In this document: positions 34,936 through 46,498 of the stretch, one piece after another
How the letters are laid out: every line of letters starts with the position of its first letter
How positions within the stretch are numbered: the stretch's first letter is position 1
NCBI GenBank assembly: GCA_037157565.1
Contig: JAZHRO010000063.1
Location: 9,096,001 to 9,160,000, forward strand
DNA: 64,000 bases
DNA from: Thalassia testudinum
Lineage: Eukaryota; Streptophyta; Magnoliopsida; Alismatales; Hydrocharitaceae
Reading direction: 5' to 3'
The notes under the pieces: model-generated
Told to the model about the DNA's origin: nothing
The model's database searches: none
The model's input: the letters and a program-made list of their open reading frames with translations, nothing else
Program-made: the position numbers and the translations under genes

Positions 34936-35757
34936 TCAGTCAAGATACTCAACCATGCTATCAAAGATTTGATCCTGTATTGATGGTGACTTATGTGATC
35001 TAGTGGATTGTTGATTTGGGTCATGTGGTTCTACCCAGGTGTCAATTGCCATGGTTTCTTCCGAATTGCCCTCCGAATCACTTTCTGTGTCATCCAGAAA
35101 ATACCTTGACTTTGTTTTCTTAGTGACTGCATAAATGTCAAAGTGAATCTTCTCATTGCCACTACTCATTTCCATACATCCTGAGTAATAGTCAATCCGT
35201 GCATTGGCCATAGCCAAGAAAGGTCGACCAAGAATGATGGGTGAATTACTTAGCTTCTTCAGTATATCCATGTCCAAAACAATAAAATCAACCAGAAAGC
35301 TAAGACCTTGCACTTTAATGATCACATCCTGAACTGCCCCCTTAGGTGTTTTGATGGAGCCATCTGCCATTCTAATGGTGACAGGTATGTGGTGCAAATC
35401 TCCAAGTCTGGTGAGGTCAAAAAGGGTGGTAGGAATCAAGCTAATGGAAGACCCTAGATCTACAAGGGCTCTATTGAAGGTGAATCCCTCGATGGCACAA
35501 GATATGAAAGGTTTTCTAGGGTCGGTCTTTTTGGGTGGTAGAGTGACAGAAACAAATGCACTTATGTTAGCTGATAAAACCACCTCTTTAGGTGTGCAAG
35601 TCTTTTTCTTCTTTTGTGACTCTTTCTTTAAGGCCTTAGGAAAGGGTAAATAGGTCAAATCAACTTCGGAAGCCTTTTTCTTCTTTTTGTTGCTAGAGTC
35701 TGAGTCAGAGCTGGATGTGGGTTTGGTCTTATGATTTTTGGTTGAGCCTAAATTAGA
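34936..35757 (-). pseudogene. Element 2 retropepsin
   Basis: - strand, phase shared with 35758-36195. Shows LPPKKTDPRKPF, the active site ALVDLGSSISLIP, VDFIVLDMD and IILGRPFLAMA. All hallmarks of an Athila-type protease are present, including the D-L-G active site. It is the longest open stretch of the element (240 codons, 34936-35658), ending at a stop at 34936-34938. A TGA at 35758 separates it from the gag tail. Confidence 0.88.
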
Positions 35758-36789
35758 TCATTTGGGTGGGCTCTTAGCTTTTCTCTTCCTTTTAGAGACC
35801 ACAGATTTGGCCCCCGCACAATGGCATGTATGATAGATTGGAGGAGGGGTCAGAAGAATAGGTGGAGAATAGGAGTGAAAAGGCATTTGCATCCAGGGAT
35901 AAAGTGATTCTTGAAGTCTCTTGATTTGATCCCCTTGAGATTTCATGTGATTTTCCAACGTAGTCAGCCTTTCTTCATTTTTCTTGTCAAAGTCCAACAA
36001 AATGTTCATGATATCTTCAAGGGTGGTTGTGGGTTGGGCTAGACTACATGGTTGCCCTAAAGTGATTGAGTGGAGTATTGGGCTGGCCTGATTGATGTTC
36101 AATCTGCGTCGGTCTCTATGGTGGCCATGAAAGATCAGGATTGTTTCTCCACTTAGGGTTATACGAATCTGGATATGAATCAATAGGTGTATCACCCTGA
36201 GTAAGGCTGACTATAGAGGGAGTTGATTGAGAACCTGTTATGTGGTCCAGTACTTGTGATCCATTATTCCAATTCCTTAGTGATATATCATCAGGTACAG
36301 GTGTATTAGAAATGGTGCATTCCTCAAATGATCTACCCAAACCACGGATTAGGTCCAAAGGTGCCTTTTGGGTTGGCTGAGTCCAGGATACCTCCCCATG
36401 GTAGCAAGAATCAGTAGAGTAGCTAGTGGATCCAAAATATGGGTCACTAGACCCACTAGGCTGGTTGTTCCAGGTCTCTTGTTCCGAGGAGGAGTAATAA
36501 GATTGAGATTGTGCCTGAGATCGTCTAATTTGCTCCAGAAGCTTGGCACATTAATTTGTATAGTCCTTGTTATATTCCTGGAATTCAGCAACTATGGTTT
36601 TCAATTGGTTCTGATCTAGATAAGGGTTGGATCCATGAGGTTCAGGTTCTAAATAAGTTAGGGGATAAGGATGATCATATCCCAATTGGTTAGGATGAGT
36701 CTCCCAACCAGGTAGAGTCGAAATCATGGTTGGGTTGGGAGATGGAGGACCCTGAGGGTCAAAAGAATGATATGGGTTCATGGATATTT
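35758..36789 (-). pseudogene. Element 2 reduced gag, capsid core missing
   Basis: Starts MNPYHSFDPQGP at 36781. The text is Pro-, Ser- and Gln-rich, with LDQNQLKTIVAEFQEY and SYNPKWRNNPDLSW; the last is the NPGWRNHPNFAWS-type block found in element 1 gag. The Retrotrans_gag core (FPFSLRDKA type) that element 1 and element 3 carry is absent. There is one in-frame TAA near 36551 and one phase change near 36150. A second half (NEERLTTLENHMKSQ) looks like a coiled coil. It may be a Gag-like protein without capsid. Confidence 0.65.
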
Positions 36790-38605
36790 GAGAAAAGATG
36801 CGGATAGAGATAAGAGATAATCTTCCTTAGGAAGACAAAACCAGCTACACAAGGCTGGTGGAATTAAGGCAAAGGCTTAGGAAGAAAGATGAGAGAGCCC
36901 CAAATCAAGCAAGAAAGCTAGCCTTAAATTGTATACCCTAATTGGATCTAAACCTGGTACCCTGAATTTGACTTGGGTTAAACCAACCCTTGAATTACTT
37001 GGCTGGCCAGAATGGTGGGACCCCTAGGACACCCCGCACGGTAGGACACCACTAGAGGTTAACACGATTACCGCACCGACCTTTCTTGTCACCAGTTGGT
37101 CCAAATAGACAAGGCCTTAATTTTTACCCAATTAAATTTTGGTTACCAAGTAAATTAGTCCTGCCTAGGGTACGTCTACTTAGTTTTAGGCTTGGGCGTA
37201 GAGTGCTCTTGGAATGTGAATGAGCATTTTGGGGGTGTTGCCCTTAAAATTAGGTTTGTGAGTGTGAAGTGCATAGACAAAGGATTTTCAATATAAGCTT
37301 TAATTAGTGTAGTGGATTTTATGGTTTAAGTGCTTGTATTAATTTTTTATCTTTTAGGGTTTCCTTGTTTAGGTCAATTCAAACAAGGTTATGGTGGAAC
37401 ACACAAGAAGTTTTGCAAGTCCCAATTTGTTATATGAATTTCCTTTAAGTATGGAATGCAAATGTGCTCTACCTTAGTGTGGAAACCCTAATATCAGATA
37501 GGTCTATATGATGCTTTTATGTCCAACAAGGTAAAAGTGGTGCGACCCAATCAAGCGAAACAATGGTCCTAGTGCACCACTACTAAATGAAACAGACCTA
37601 AGTGGTTGCCTAAGTTGAAATGTAGATCAAATTCAATTTGAGTGGGTGAGGGGAAGACAACCAATCAAATTAGATCCCCTCTCATGCAATCACACCCAAA
37701 TCAGGCTCAAACAGGTTTTTTTTGGGTCTCTAAATTTAAACCCTAATGTGAAATACCTAGGGTTTATGCTTCTTCTAACAATCTATAGTTAGACCTTCGT
37801 CTGACTTGAAATCACTCCCAAAATCAGTAAATAAATTAAAATAAGATGAGATTTAGTAGAGATTTTCCCTTTTCAATAACATTTTCAGGGAATATTTTTT
37901 TAAGATTTTTACTATTTTTTCCAATTTTTCATGAATTGTTTAGTGTCAAGTGGTCAAACCGGCTAGATAGACCCCCTACGAGTAATTTAGTTTGAAACAA
38001 TATCAAAGAAAATCCAAAAATTCTTGAAAATTTATTGAAACATCTAGCTTTCAGCAACTTTCCAACCCCATAAATTTCAAAGAGATCTGATTTATGCAGA
38101 GGTCAGAACTAACATTTAAAATTATATAAAATTAGAGTGCAGACTCTTCTGACCCCCTTCCATTGTATGAATTTTTAAAATTCATATGGTTTGACTTTTT
38201 ATAAATAAAAGGTGGCACTGGAAAGCTGGTTTGAAAAACTATAATAAATCAGATCCAAAGATTTTTGGATGCTTAATTTTATGGAAATAAATTTTTTAAA
38301 ATTGTCAATAATTTCTGGCTGGATTTCCAAATCTGACTTTGGTGTGTTTAAATAGTTTCCAAGTTAAAACACACACCAAAGAAAAAAAAATCTTTTTTTT
38401 GTAAATTCAAACCTGAAAATTTGAATTTGAATTTATATATAATTTTTTTTTATTTTTTTTATTTTTTTTAACCTAAGAAAGTAACAAAGAGAGGATGAAG
38501 AAAATACCTATGGTCTTTACCATGGGTCAATGCATGCACGGATCCTCATCTTGACCTACAATCAAAACAAATAGAATTAAGAAAATCCAAATCTAAACTC
38601 GCACG
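36790..38605 (-). other. Element 2 leader
   Basis: No gene. Contains leader words shared with the relatives (TCCTGCCTAGGGTACGTCTA at 37160-37179, close to 23198-23217 in element 5). Otherwise AT-rich. Confidence 0.55.
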
Positions 38606-38628
38606 TTGCCTACCCGGCAACGACGCCA
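38606..38628 (-). promoter_or_regulatory. Element 2 primer-binding site
   Basis: - strand TGGCGTCGTTGCCGGGTAGG, then CAA; tRNA-Asp type with one change in the core and one near the end. It is three bases from the LTR. Confidence 0.88.
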
Positions 38629-38630
38629 TT

Positions 38631-40590
38631 TGACAAGTGGCGTTTTCGCACATTTTGAAATTGTTGGAAATCGTAGTATAGTCGCAAAAATCACTCGTCA
38701 AAGATATTTGTACTAACGAAACTTGATTGATTTTATTCTTTTGAAAACTTGAGTCTTGATTGTTCGTCTCTGGGAGGCGTGAAAACAAGTCGAGATTTGG
38801 ATCGGCTTAATCTAACCAAAATCTAATCTAACCAAATTTTTTTGTCTTTTTGTGTTTTTGATTTTTATTTTGAAAAGCAATAGGCAAATAGATGTGAAGA
38901 CAATCATAGAAGCAATGATCACACAATATTATTCATGCATAGAATACTCAAAATAATGTCACACAATATCTATACTAGAAAGCATTTAAATAGAAGAAAT
39001 CCCTCATGCCGGGAAGGTGTCATTAGGGACATCAGCCTTGTGTGAGGGTGTAGGCTAGACCTTAGGTATGCAATCCCATCTACAAGCCTACCAAAAAAGA
39101 TGGCCAACCACAAAAGGCTATGGGTGAGCCTTCATGGCCATCCAAAAAGAAGAAGAAAAAGAGGGGCGTCCTCTCTATGGAGAAGAAAGGACATGCCCAA
39201 GTGAAGAGAGGAGAAGAGGGTGTTGCACCATAGTGCTCTCCTTTTTCTTGTCGCCCACATGAAGATGCCTTGGAGGAGTTTCTTCTTTAGCCATCCATGG
39301 AGGGGGGCTTGGAGGAGGAGGATGGCCCTAGGGTTTTGGAGGGTGGAAGGGTGTTGCAAGTGGGAGGAGAATGGATGGGAGAGTGAATGAATTTTCGTGG
39401 CTCTCTTCTTTCCTTGGTTTTTATGGGAAGGCCTCTCCATTTCAAATGGGTCACCACTTTTGGTGGCTCCCAAAATAGCAAGTGCCACCAACGTAGCATC
39501 TAGGTTGGTGACCAACTAATGAGGGCTAGAATGGGCAAGTGGGATTTAGGAAAGTGTATGTATGTGTAGATGTAATTTTTGTGGAGCAGGGTAGTGGGTT
39601 TGGTGAATCTAGGTTGGGTTAACCTACATTAAGTGGGTGTGGACCTAATTAGTCTTAGGAAAGTTTAATCGAATAGGAGTGAACCTAATTAGGACTAGGT
39701 CAAATCTAATTGGATGTGTGCATGTGATTAGGCTAGGGTAATCCTAATAGGTATGAGTCAATTAGATCCTAGGTGGATCTAATTGGGCTCAGGTGCACCC
39801 AATCAACTGTAGATGCACCCAATTAGGTATGGGATGATTCAATTGGGTTAGGGATATGATAAGTAGGGCTATGGATAGTGGACTAGGCTTAGGAGGTCTC
39901 TAATTAGGTTTCCTAGGGTTTCTGGTGGGGTTCCTAGGTCAAAATAGGCAAGATCAGGCTTCAGCACCAAAATCAGGAACCAGACAGCAGTATCAGACAT
40001 CCAGGATAGTGGTTAAACGTCTTATACTACAAAATTGGATGTTTGGACAATAAATTGGACATCCAATTCAGTGTTAGTATGAGTTTTGCCTTCCTGGATT
40101 GTTATTTTGCAGAAATCAAACGTCTAGCCAAATGCCTGGACATCCTAAAAGGTGCTCGAGAGTGGGTTTTAGGTTTTCTAAGGTGGGTTTTGGTTCCTAA
40201 GTGTTTGGGAGAGGGACTGGGTGGATAAGAACATGGATAGTGCTATCCATGTTTGGGTTTTGAGGCTAAGGTGCCCTAATGGAGTTCGTTTTGGGTTTGG
40301 GAAGGCTATCCCAGGGTTTCTAAGGGTAGGGGTAAGGCTATCCTCCCCACTCCTCTTATCTGGATCAGTCTTCTTCTTCCTTTATTGCTTTACTCCACTA
40401 TCTCCTTCATCCTAGATCACTTTATTACCTGCAAATAGTAATAAAAACCATTAAATAGTAGGATATCTCATCTTATTCTAAATAGACTGATGCAATGCAT
40501 GATATGCAAGATATGAGTGCAATATCCACAATTTAAGCTAAGTTCAGACATTATTTAGGTTGATTAGGACCCATGATTGCTGTGCAATCA
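38631..40590 (-). mobile_element. Element 2 5' LTR
   Basis: + strand ends are TGACAAGTGG and GCTGTGCAATCA; 1960 bp. U5 box on the - strand at about 38757-38780 (GCCTCCCAGAGACGAACAAT). Most GACGTC-type motifs of the partner LTR are present here as decayed variants. Confidence 0.9.
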
Positions 40591-42270
40591 ACTAACAAAT
40601 GCCAGATATCCAAGTGGTCAATGTAAATGATCACGTGGGATCCTAGAAGGTATGATCGAAGCTTTTCTAATCTGAAGACTTCGGCGAGTAGCTCCTGTTT
40701 TGTGACAATGTAATTCCGTTGAGCCTCATCCAAGGTTTTGCTCACGTAGTTGATCACCATGGGTTTCTTCTCTCATCTTTGTCCTAGGACTACTACAATA
40801 GCAAAGTTTGATGCATCACACATTATTTCAATGTCCTAGGACTAGTCTAGGGGTTGTAAAATGGGTGCAGTCGAGACTGTATCCCTCAAAGTGGTGTACT
40901 CTTTAATGCAATCAAGTGTCAAGTCAAAGTGCACATCATTGTTTAAAAGGTCAACCAAGGGCTTGGATATCTTGGAGAAGTCTTTTATGAACCTTCTATA
41001 GAAGCCAACGTGTCCTAGGAAAGACCTAATCTATTTGACCAAGCTAGGAGGTGTTAGTTTGGAAATTAAATCGACTTTAGCTCGGTCAACTTCTATGCCC
41101 CTATGTGAGACGATGTGACTAAGGACAATCCCTTCTTGAACCATAAAATGGCTCTTTTCCTAGCTTAAAACCAGGTTGACCTCGATACATCGTTTCAAAT
41201 TTTCTCCAGGTTAATAAGGTAATGGTCAAATAATTCTCTAAAAATGGAGAAATCATCCATAAAGACCTCTAAGTATTCACCTACCATCTCTAAAAAGATG
41301 GCTAACATGCAATGCTAAAAGGTAGCGGGTGCATTGCATACCCTGAATGGTATGCAACGTAATCAAATGTGCCATACGAGGAAGTGAACGTGGTCTTCTC
41401 TTGGTCGTTGGGTGCAATCGCAACCTGGTTATATCCTGAAAATCCATCCAAGAAGCAAAATATTTCCTCCCTACCAATCGTTCAAGAATTTGGTCAATGA
41501 ATGGCAAGGGTAAATGGTCCTTTTTAGTAGCTTCATTCAGCTTCCTATAGTCAATACACACCCACCACGTGGTGGTGGTGTGGGTGGGGATGGATTCACC
41601 TTGGTCATTTGTGACCGCAGTGAGCCCAGCCTTCTTTGGTACCACTTGAGTAGGGCTCACCCAGGGGCTCTCAGAAATCAGATAGATGATTTCTGCATTA
41701 AGTTATTTAATTATTTATTTTTTAACGACTGCTCTCATGTTTGGGTTCAGTCACCTTTGCATCTGGCAAGAAGGTCAAGCCGCATCTTCCAAATAGATTT
41801 TGTGAGTACAATAAGTAGGGCTAATTCCCCTTAGGTCAAAAATTGTCCACCCAATTACTGCCCGATGTTCAGAAAGAGATGTAGTCAACCTAAGTTCTTG
41901 GTCTGTAGTCAGTTGTGCATTGATAATTACAGGGAAAGTATGATTAGGTCCTAGGAAGACATACTTAAGGTTGTTGGGCAAAGGCTTCAATTTAGGTGTA
42001 GGTGGTACAATATTTGATGGGTAAGGAAAAGGAGGGAGTTGAGTGACATCAATCTCCTCAAAGTTCTGCAACCTCCAGAGATTGGGATGGGTCAAGGTGG
42101 TCTAAAGCTGATTGAATTAGATGGTCCTCTAAGGAGCTTACAGTTGAGCATTCTTCAACCAATATTTCCACAGGATCGCACTCCTCGACCCAACTGCAAT
42201 CAAAAGACTTAGTTGCCTTAAAGATAGCCAGTTGCATCTTCTTATCTCCAAAGGAAATTTCCATACATCC
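40591..42270 (-). pseudogene. Element 4 reverse transcriptase and RNase H N-terminus
   Basis: From the right on the - strand: the linker and RT start (LKYVFLGPNHTFPVI, IGWTIFDLRGISPTYCTH at 41775-42095), then SPTQVVPKKAGLT, CIDYRKLNEATKKDH and LPFIDQILERL (41277-41660). A phase change follows near 41440. RNase H begins as [22 protein letters not shown] and LLGSHVIIYIDH (40600-40760) and is cut at 40590 by element 2. Many stops occur between the blocks, especially 41661-41780 and 40800-41270. Autonomous-type content, now dead. Confidence 0.88.
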
Positions 42271-42735
42271 CGTGTCACAGTCAATGTTAGCCTTAGCTGT
42301 GGCCTAAAAGGGTCTAACTAGGATGATGGTCGTGTTTTGTAATTGTTCAGGGACTTCCATGTCAAGGGCTAAGAAGTCAACTGGGAAGTAGAAGTCCTTA
42401 ACCTGAACAATTACCTCCTTGACTACCCCTTTCGAGGTTTTCATAGATCGGTCGACCAGTTGAATGGTCATAGGTGTAGGCTTTAATTCTCTGAATCCAA
42501 ACTGGTGATAAAGGGTAGTTGGGATTAGGTTAATTGAAGCACCTAAGTCTAGGAGTACTCTATCAAAAGTGATGTCACCAATATTACAAAAGATCAAAGG
42601 TGCTCCAGGGTCAGTCCTTTTAGGAGTTAGGCTACTCAATATCACCGAACTAGCATGCTCAGATAGCACTACCTTCCTAGGTGCTTGGGTTCTTGGATTA
42701 CGCTTGGGTGTGCAAACATCCTTCAAAAACTTCAC
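42271..42735 (-). pseudogene. Element 4 retropepsin
   Basis: - strand: LSEHASSVILSSL, the active site LLDLGASINLIP and VDFLALDMEVP are present. The C-terminal motif reads IILVRPF in place of the usual IILGRPF, a Gly-to-Val change at a conserved structural site, followed by a TAG at 42304. After that stop the phase continues as CMEISFGDKKMQL. The protease of element 1 is clearly homologous. Confidence 0.9.
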
Positions 42736-44650
42736 GTAAGCCTAGATATGTTTGATCGCTTCGAGGAGAGGTATATTGATTTTCATTTGTTTGAATATTT
42801 CTAACAACTCATTCTCAGCCACATTTTTCTCCTTCTTGACCTTATCCAAGGCTTCAGGGTACGGGATTTGGGTTTGAATCAGGTTGGGTTCCTGATCCTT
42901 GGGTTCCTCCCACTCATCCTCAGAGTCATTAATTATATCGGGTAGTGTAGTCATAGAAGGGGTCAACCATTTGGGATCTTGGGTTTGAGTGTCACTTCTC
43001 AAGGTAACCACATTGGCTAAGCCATTAGAACCAAGGTTGGGTCCTTGAGAAGAAGAAGAAGCAGCAAACCCAGGGGGTGTCTACGGGGCTTGTAAAATCA
43101 TGTGGCCTTGCCCCTAATTTTGTTCGAACCCTTGAGGATTGTAGCCTCTGTTTGTGGCTAAGATGGAAGGGATCCCTGTTGTTTGCTATCCAACAGCTGG
43201 CTCAATTGTCCCTTCACTAAAGCCATCTCCTCCTGATGCTTCTAATTCATATCAGCCATCATCTTGATCAGAGTGTCCATTTGGTTTTGTTGTGTAGGAG
43301 CCACCCTATTCTAGTTATAGGGTGGTCTAGCAGGTGGACCTTGCTGATAGGAGGGAGGGTTTGGCCTTGGTTGGTTCTGGAATTAGTTTGGCTTTTGGTT
43401 CGACCAGGAAAAATTAGGGCGGTTGCACCATCCTGGGTTGTAAGTGTTAGAGAAAGGATTAGGCTTAGAGTATCCCTAGATGGCATGGGCATCTTCAAAG
43501 GTAAAAGGTGCTGAAGGGGAGGGGAAAGAATTATCAAGGTTTGAGGGAGAAAAAGTCCCTCCTTGGAATAAGGTCAGGGGTTGTTCCAGGTGCACTTGGT
43601 TCATAGACTGAACCAGGTCAAAATTGTGTGCTCCCTTCGCTAGGGAGAAGGTTTGTAGTGGGGCTCGGGATTGATTCAAAAGCTCATCAATTTTCTTATC
43701 CACCAACTCAACCCTATCCAGTTTCTTTGCTATGATGTCCATGTCAACCATCCTCAAGTTAGTTTGCATCTCATAAATCCCACCAAGGGGTTGACTGGAC
43801 CTATTAAATTAGGTCATGGAGGTGTTATTAAGCAAGTTCTCACTCATTGACTCGAAGAGCTCGAATTTACTTTCCTCATCCTTGTTCAGAATGTTGCCTC
43901 CACATGAGGCATTAAGAAAAATCCTAAGGTTTCTCTCCAAACCATGGTAGAAAATCTGAGCCAATTGCCACCTTAGAACTTTGTGGTGTGAGCATTTCCT
44001 CAATAATTCATTAAATCGTTCTCATGCCTCATGAAATTGTTCTCCACTTTGTAAGGTGAATGTAGTGATGGCTCTTCTAAGGGCATTAGTCTTTCCTATG
44101 GGGAAAAACTTCTTAAGAAATGTTTGCCTCAATTCTTCCCAAGTGGAGATGGGTCTCCCTAAGGTCCTAAGCTAATGAGAAGCTTTGTCTCTTAAGGAGA
44201 ATGGAAACATCTCAATTAAAACAATGTCCAAACCGATGTTCCTTGGTTTCACAGTCTGAGTAATCCAATCTAGGTCCTCCAGGTGTTGTAAAGGGTCTTC
44301 ATTTGAGCTCCCATGGAAATGGCTTTGAATCAGGCTAAGGATATTAGGTTTTAGTTCAAAATCATCTCCCCCTTTGGGGACCCTAAGATATGGCTCACAC
44401 GGATGGCAAATGGATCATAGAAATCATGGAGAGGCCTTGGTTGGCCCTCAAGGGGTTGTGGTGGGTTAGGTGGAGGTTGCCCTTAAGGGTTCTGCAGTCG
44501 GTGTATGCCCTGCATGATGATTTGGATCTGTTATTGTTGAGTTGGTTGTTGGCAGTGATCTAAACCTAAATTATAGCAATAGCATCAGGTTGAGGTTGGT
44601 CCTCAATCTCCTCAACTCTTGTGTCGGCCATTTCCTCAGCCCTATCCCTT
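42736..44650 (-). pseudogene. gag: Element 4 gag
   Basis: Several open pieces. 43809-44003 gives CSHHKVLRWQLAQIFYHGLE and NKDEESKFELFESMSENLL, the Athila gag block. 43476-43769 gives AKKLDRVELVDKKIDELL. 42742-43011 gives the linker into the protease. The capsid core lies around 44100-44260 in broken phase. Stops and indels are frequent. The probable start is near 44630, where the + strand reads GGCCAT. Confidence 0.8.
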
Positions 44651-45894
44651 GCAGAATCAAGTCTCCTAATCTCTCTCTAAAGAGACCAACTCAGGATGAA
44701 GTGATCGTCTTCCGTGCATACACTAGAGAGGACCAGGGAGGGATGCGAAGGGAGACGGGTGCGAGAAAAGTGTGTGCACAATCAAGCAAGCAAATCTAGG
44801 CCCCATAGTGTAGGCCTAGGTGACCTATGCTTCAGAAATAAGCTCCAACCACACGATGAATTTAGAGTTGTCTTTACTCCTGAAGGTGGTAAAGTTGGCA
44901 GGCGAAGCATGGGGAGCGTGTCTCAAGGGCCGCTAATTATGCCAAACCCCTGTTTACTTAAGTCATTTGACAATCAGGCCTCCCAACTTAGCACCTTTTG
45001 AAGCAAGCAGACATCACTAATTTGTAATGCCTTTAGGAGACTACCTTGAAATGAACTTAATGAATCCTAAGGCTAACATCTATTCAATTTTATTGAGGGC
45101 TAGGTCAGTGCTTGTGCTCAAGGTATATGATGAGGCATTTTTGGGGTTGTGCCTCTTAATTAATCCAATTGAGCATGTGTGTGTACTCAACAAAACATAG
45201 TTTTCAAGTAAGGCTTTTTAGATGTGGTGGCTTTTAATGATTCGTCCTTGCTTTAGTGCTTTTTAGGGTTAAAATTTCTAAATAGATTCAAGCAATGTTT
45301 GCAATAGGCACACAATGCTTTTCACACAATGAATGAAAATCAATTTCCTTTAGAGAAAATGATGTGGCCCTAGAAATAAATAACCCTAATGTATTCACCC
45401 TAAGGTTTATGCAATTCTATCAGGTGAATTGATTTTAATTGGAGTGGTGCGGCCAAATACGAAGCACGGGTGGATTCACAAACACCACTCAAAAGGAAAA
45501 GAACACTCCAAAAATATTTTTTTCTTTAAGAATATTAGAGTGTTTTTTTTTGTTTGGGTGATGGATTTGAGATGTGGGTCAAGGAATCCTTCACCACGCC
45601 AATTTATTTTTGAATTTTTAGATTTTTTTTAAGCAAGTAAACAATCAAACTATCCTGGGGTTCATGCACAATCCTAAATGCAATTCTTTTTTTCATAAAC
45701 AAAGATGACGCAACGCTAGGGTGGAGTGATACTCACAAGAGTCTTCACCGTACTTTACTCCCAATCTACCGTCTTGGATTGTGCTCCTCTCGTTGCCTAG
45801 GTGCCGAGTTCCTACAACTAATGAATAGAGAGAAAGAAAAGCGAGTTAGAAAATGTGAATACCAATGCAAGGATAAAAGTGACTAAAAGATCTG
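44651..45894 (-). other. Element 4 leader
   Basis: No gene. Shares long stretches with element 5 22760-23900: CCGTGCATACACTAGAGA, GTGCTTGTGCT, GATGAGGCATT, CAAAACATAGTTTTCAAG, and a second block near 45430-45620. It probably contains packaging or dimerisation sequence. Confidence 0.6.
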
Positions 45895-45917
45895 TTGCCT
45901 CCCCAGCAATGACGCCA
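45895..45917 (-). promoter_or_regulatory. Element 4 primer-binding site
   Basis: - strand TGGCGTCATTGCTGGGGAGG, then CAA. tRNA-Asp type with three transitions. The LTR begins five bases away at 45923. Confidence 0.85.
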
Positions 45918-45922
45918 AAAAC

Positions 45923-46498
45923 TGACGTCAGAAAATGCATTAGGTTAAGTTGTTCGTTGTAGCATGTGCTTACGATACCAATTCTAAAAGAATATGGAGA
46001 AATACAAGTACGAGTGTCAATCTCAGGGAGGCAGAAAATCGACTTTTGTAGTCGCTTAGTTTATTGTCACATGATGGTTTGCTTGCATGCAGAAAGGCGG
46101 GAAAATAAAAGAAAGAGAGCAAGAAAGAGTGAGTGAGAGATCCGTGATAATGATATATAGTTATAACATAAATAGAACAGTTGAGAGTAACAATGACAAT
46201 AATGAAACCCAATCTATTGCCATGGCAAAATTGTTTTACAACTATAATGCTAGAGGAATGCTTAAAACAACATGAACATCAACTAAAGAACACTAGCAAA
46301 ATGGAGAGGTGAGGCACCCATGGCGGTGGAGGGGCTTCCGACGGTGGCTCAATAGCTTCGGGACCTTGCTTTGAATCTCTTTGGAGGTAGGGGACGTGCT
46401 TGGTAGAAGATATTTAGAGATGTCCTTGTAATGGAGGTCCATAGGCCTCTTTATAGTGGAAGAAAGGGAGCTAAAATAAGCATCGCATCAATAGCGAC
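45923..46498 (-). mobile_element. Element 4 5' LTR, first part
   Basis: Begins TGACGTCAGAAAATGC on the + strand. U5 box (GCCTCCCTGAGATTGACACT on the - strand) at about 46010-46032. A TATA box CTATAAAG on the - strand lies at about 46449-46458. Interrupted at 46498 (target copy GCGAC) by element 3; continues at 59019. Confidence 0.88.

Larger units (their letters stand above)
29899..40590 (-). mobile_element. Element 2: non-autonomous gag/PR-only LTR element
   Basis: - strand: 5' LTR 38631-40590, PBS 38606-38628, leader to about 36790, gag-derived and PR coding 36781-34402, 3' non-coding region, polypurine tract 31838-31849, 3' LTR 29899-31837. Neither strand of the internal region shows RT, RNase H or integrase motifs. 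The element sits inside element 4 RNase H. The LTRs differ at many transition sites, so it is not young. No clean target duplication is visible, and about 12 codons of the target are missing. Confidence 0.88.

Noticed and set aside
29880..40600. A 5-bp target duplication for element 2
   Set aside because: Flanks GATCT and ACTAA do not match, and shifting by a few bases gives only partial matches; a small deletion explains the border better.
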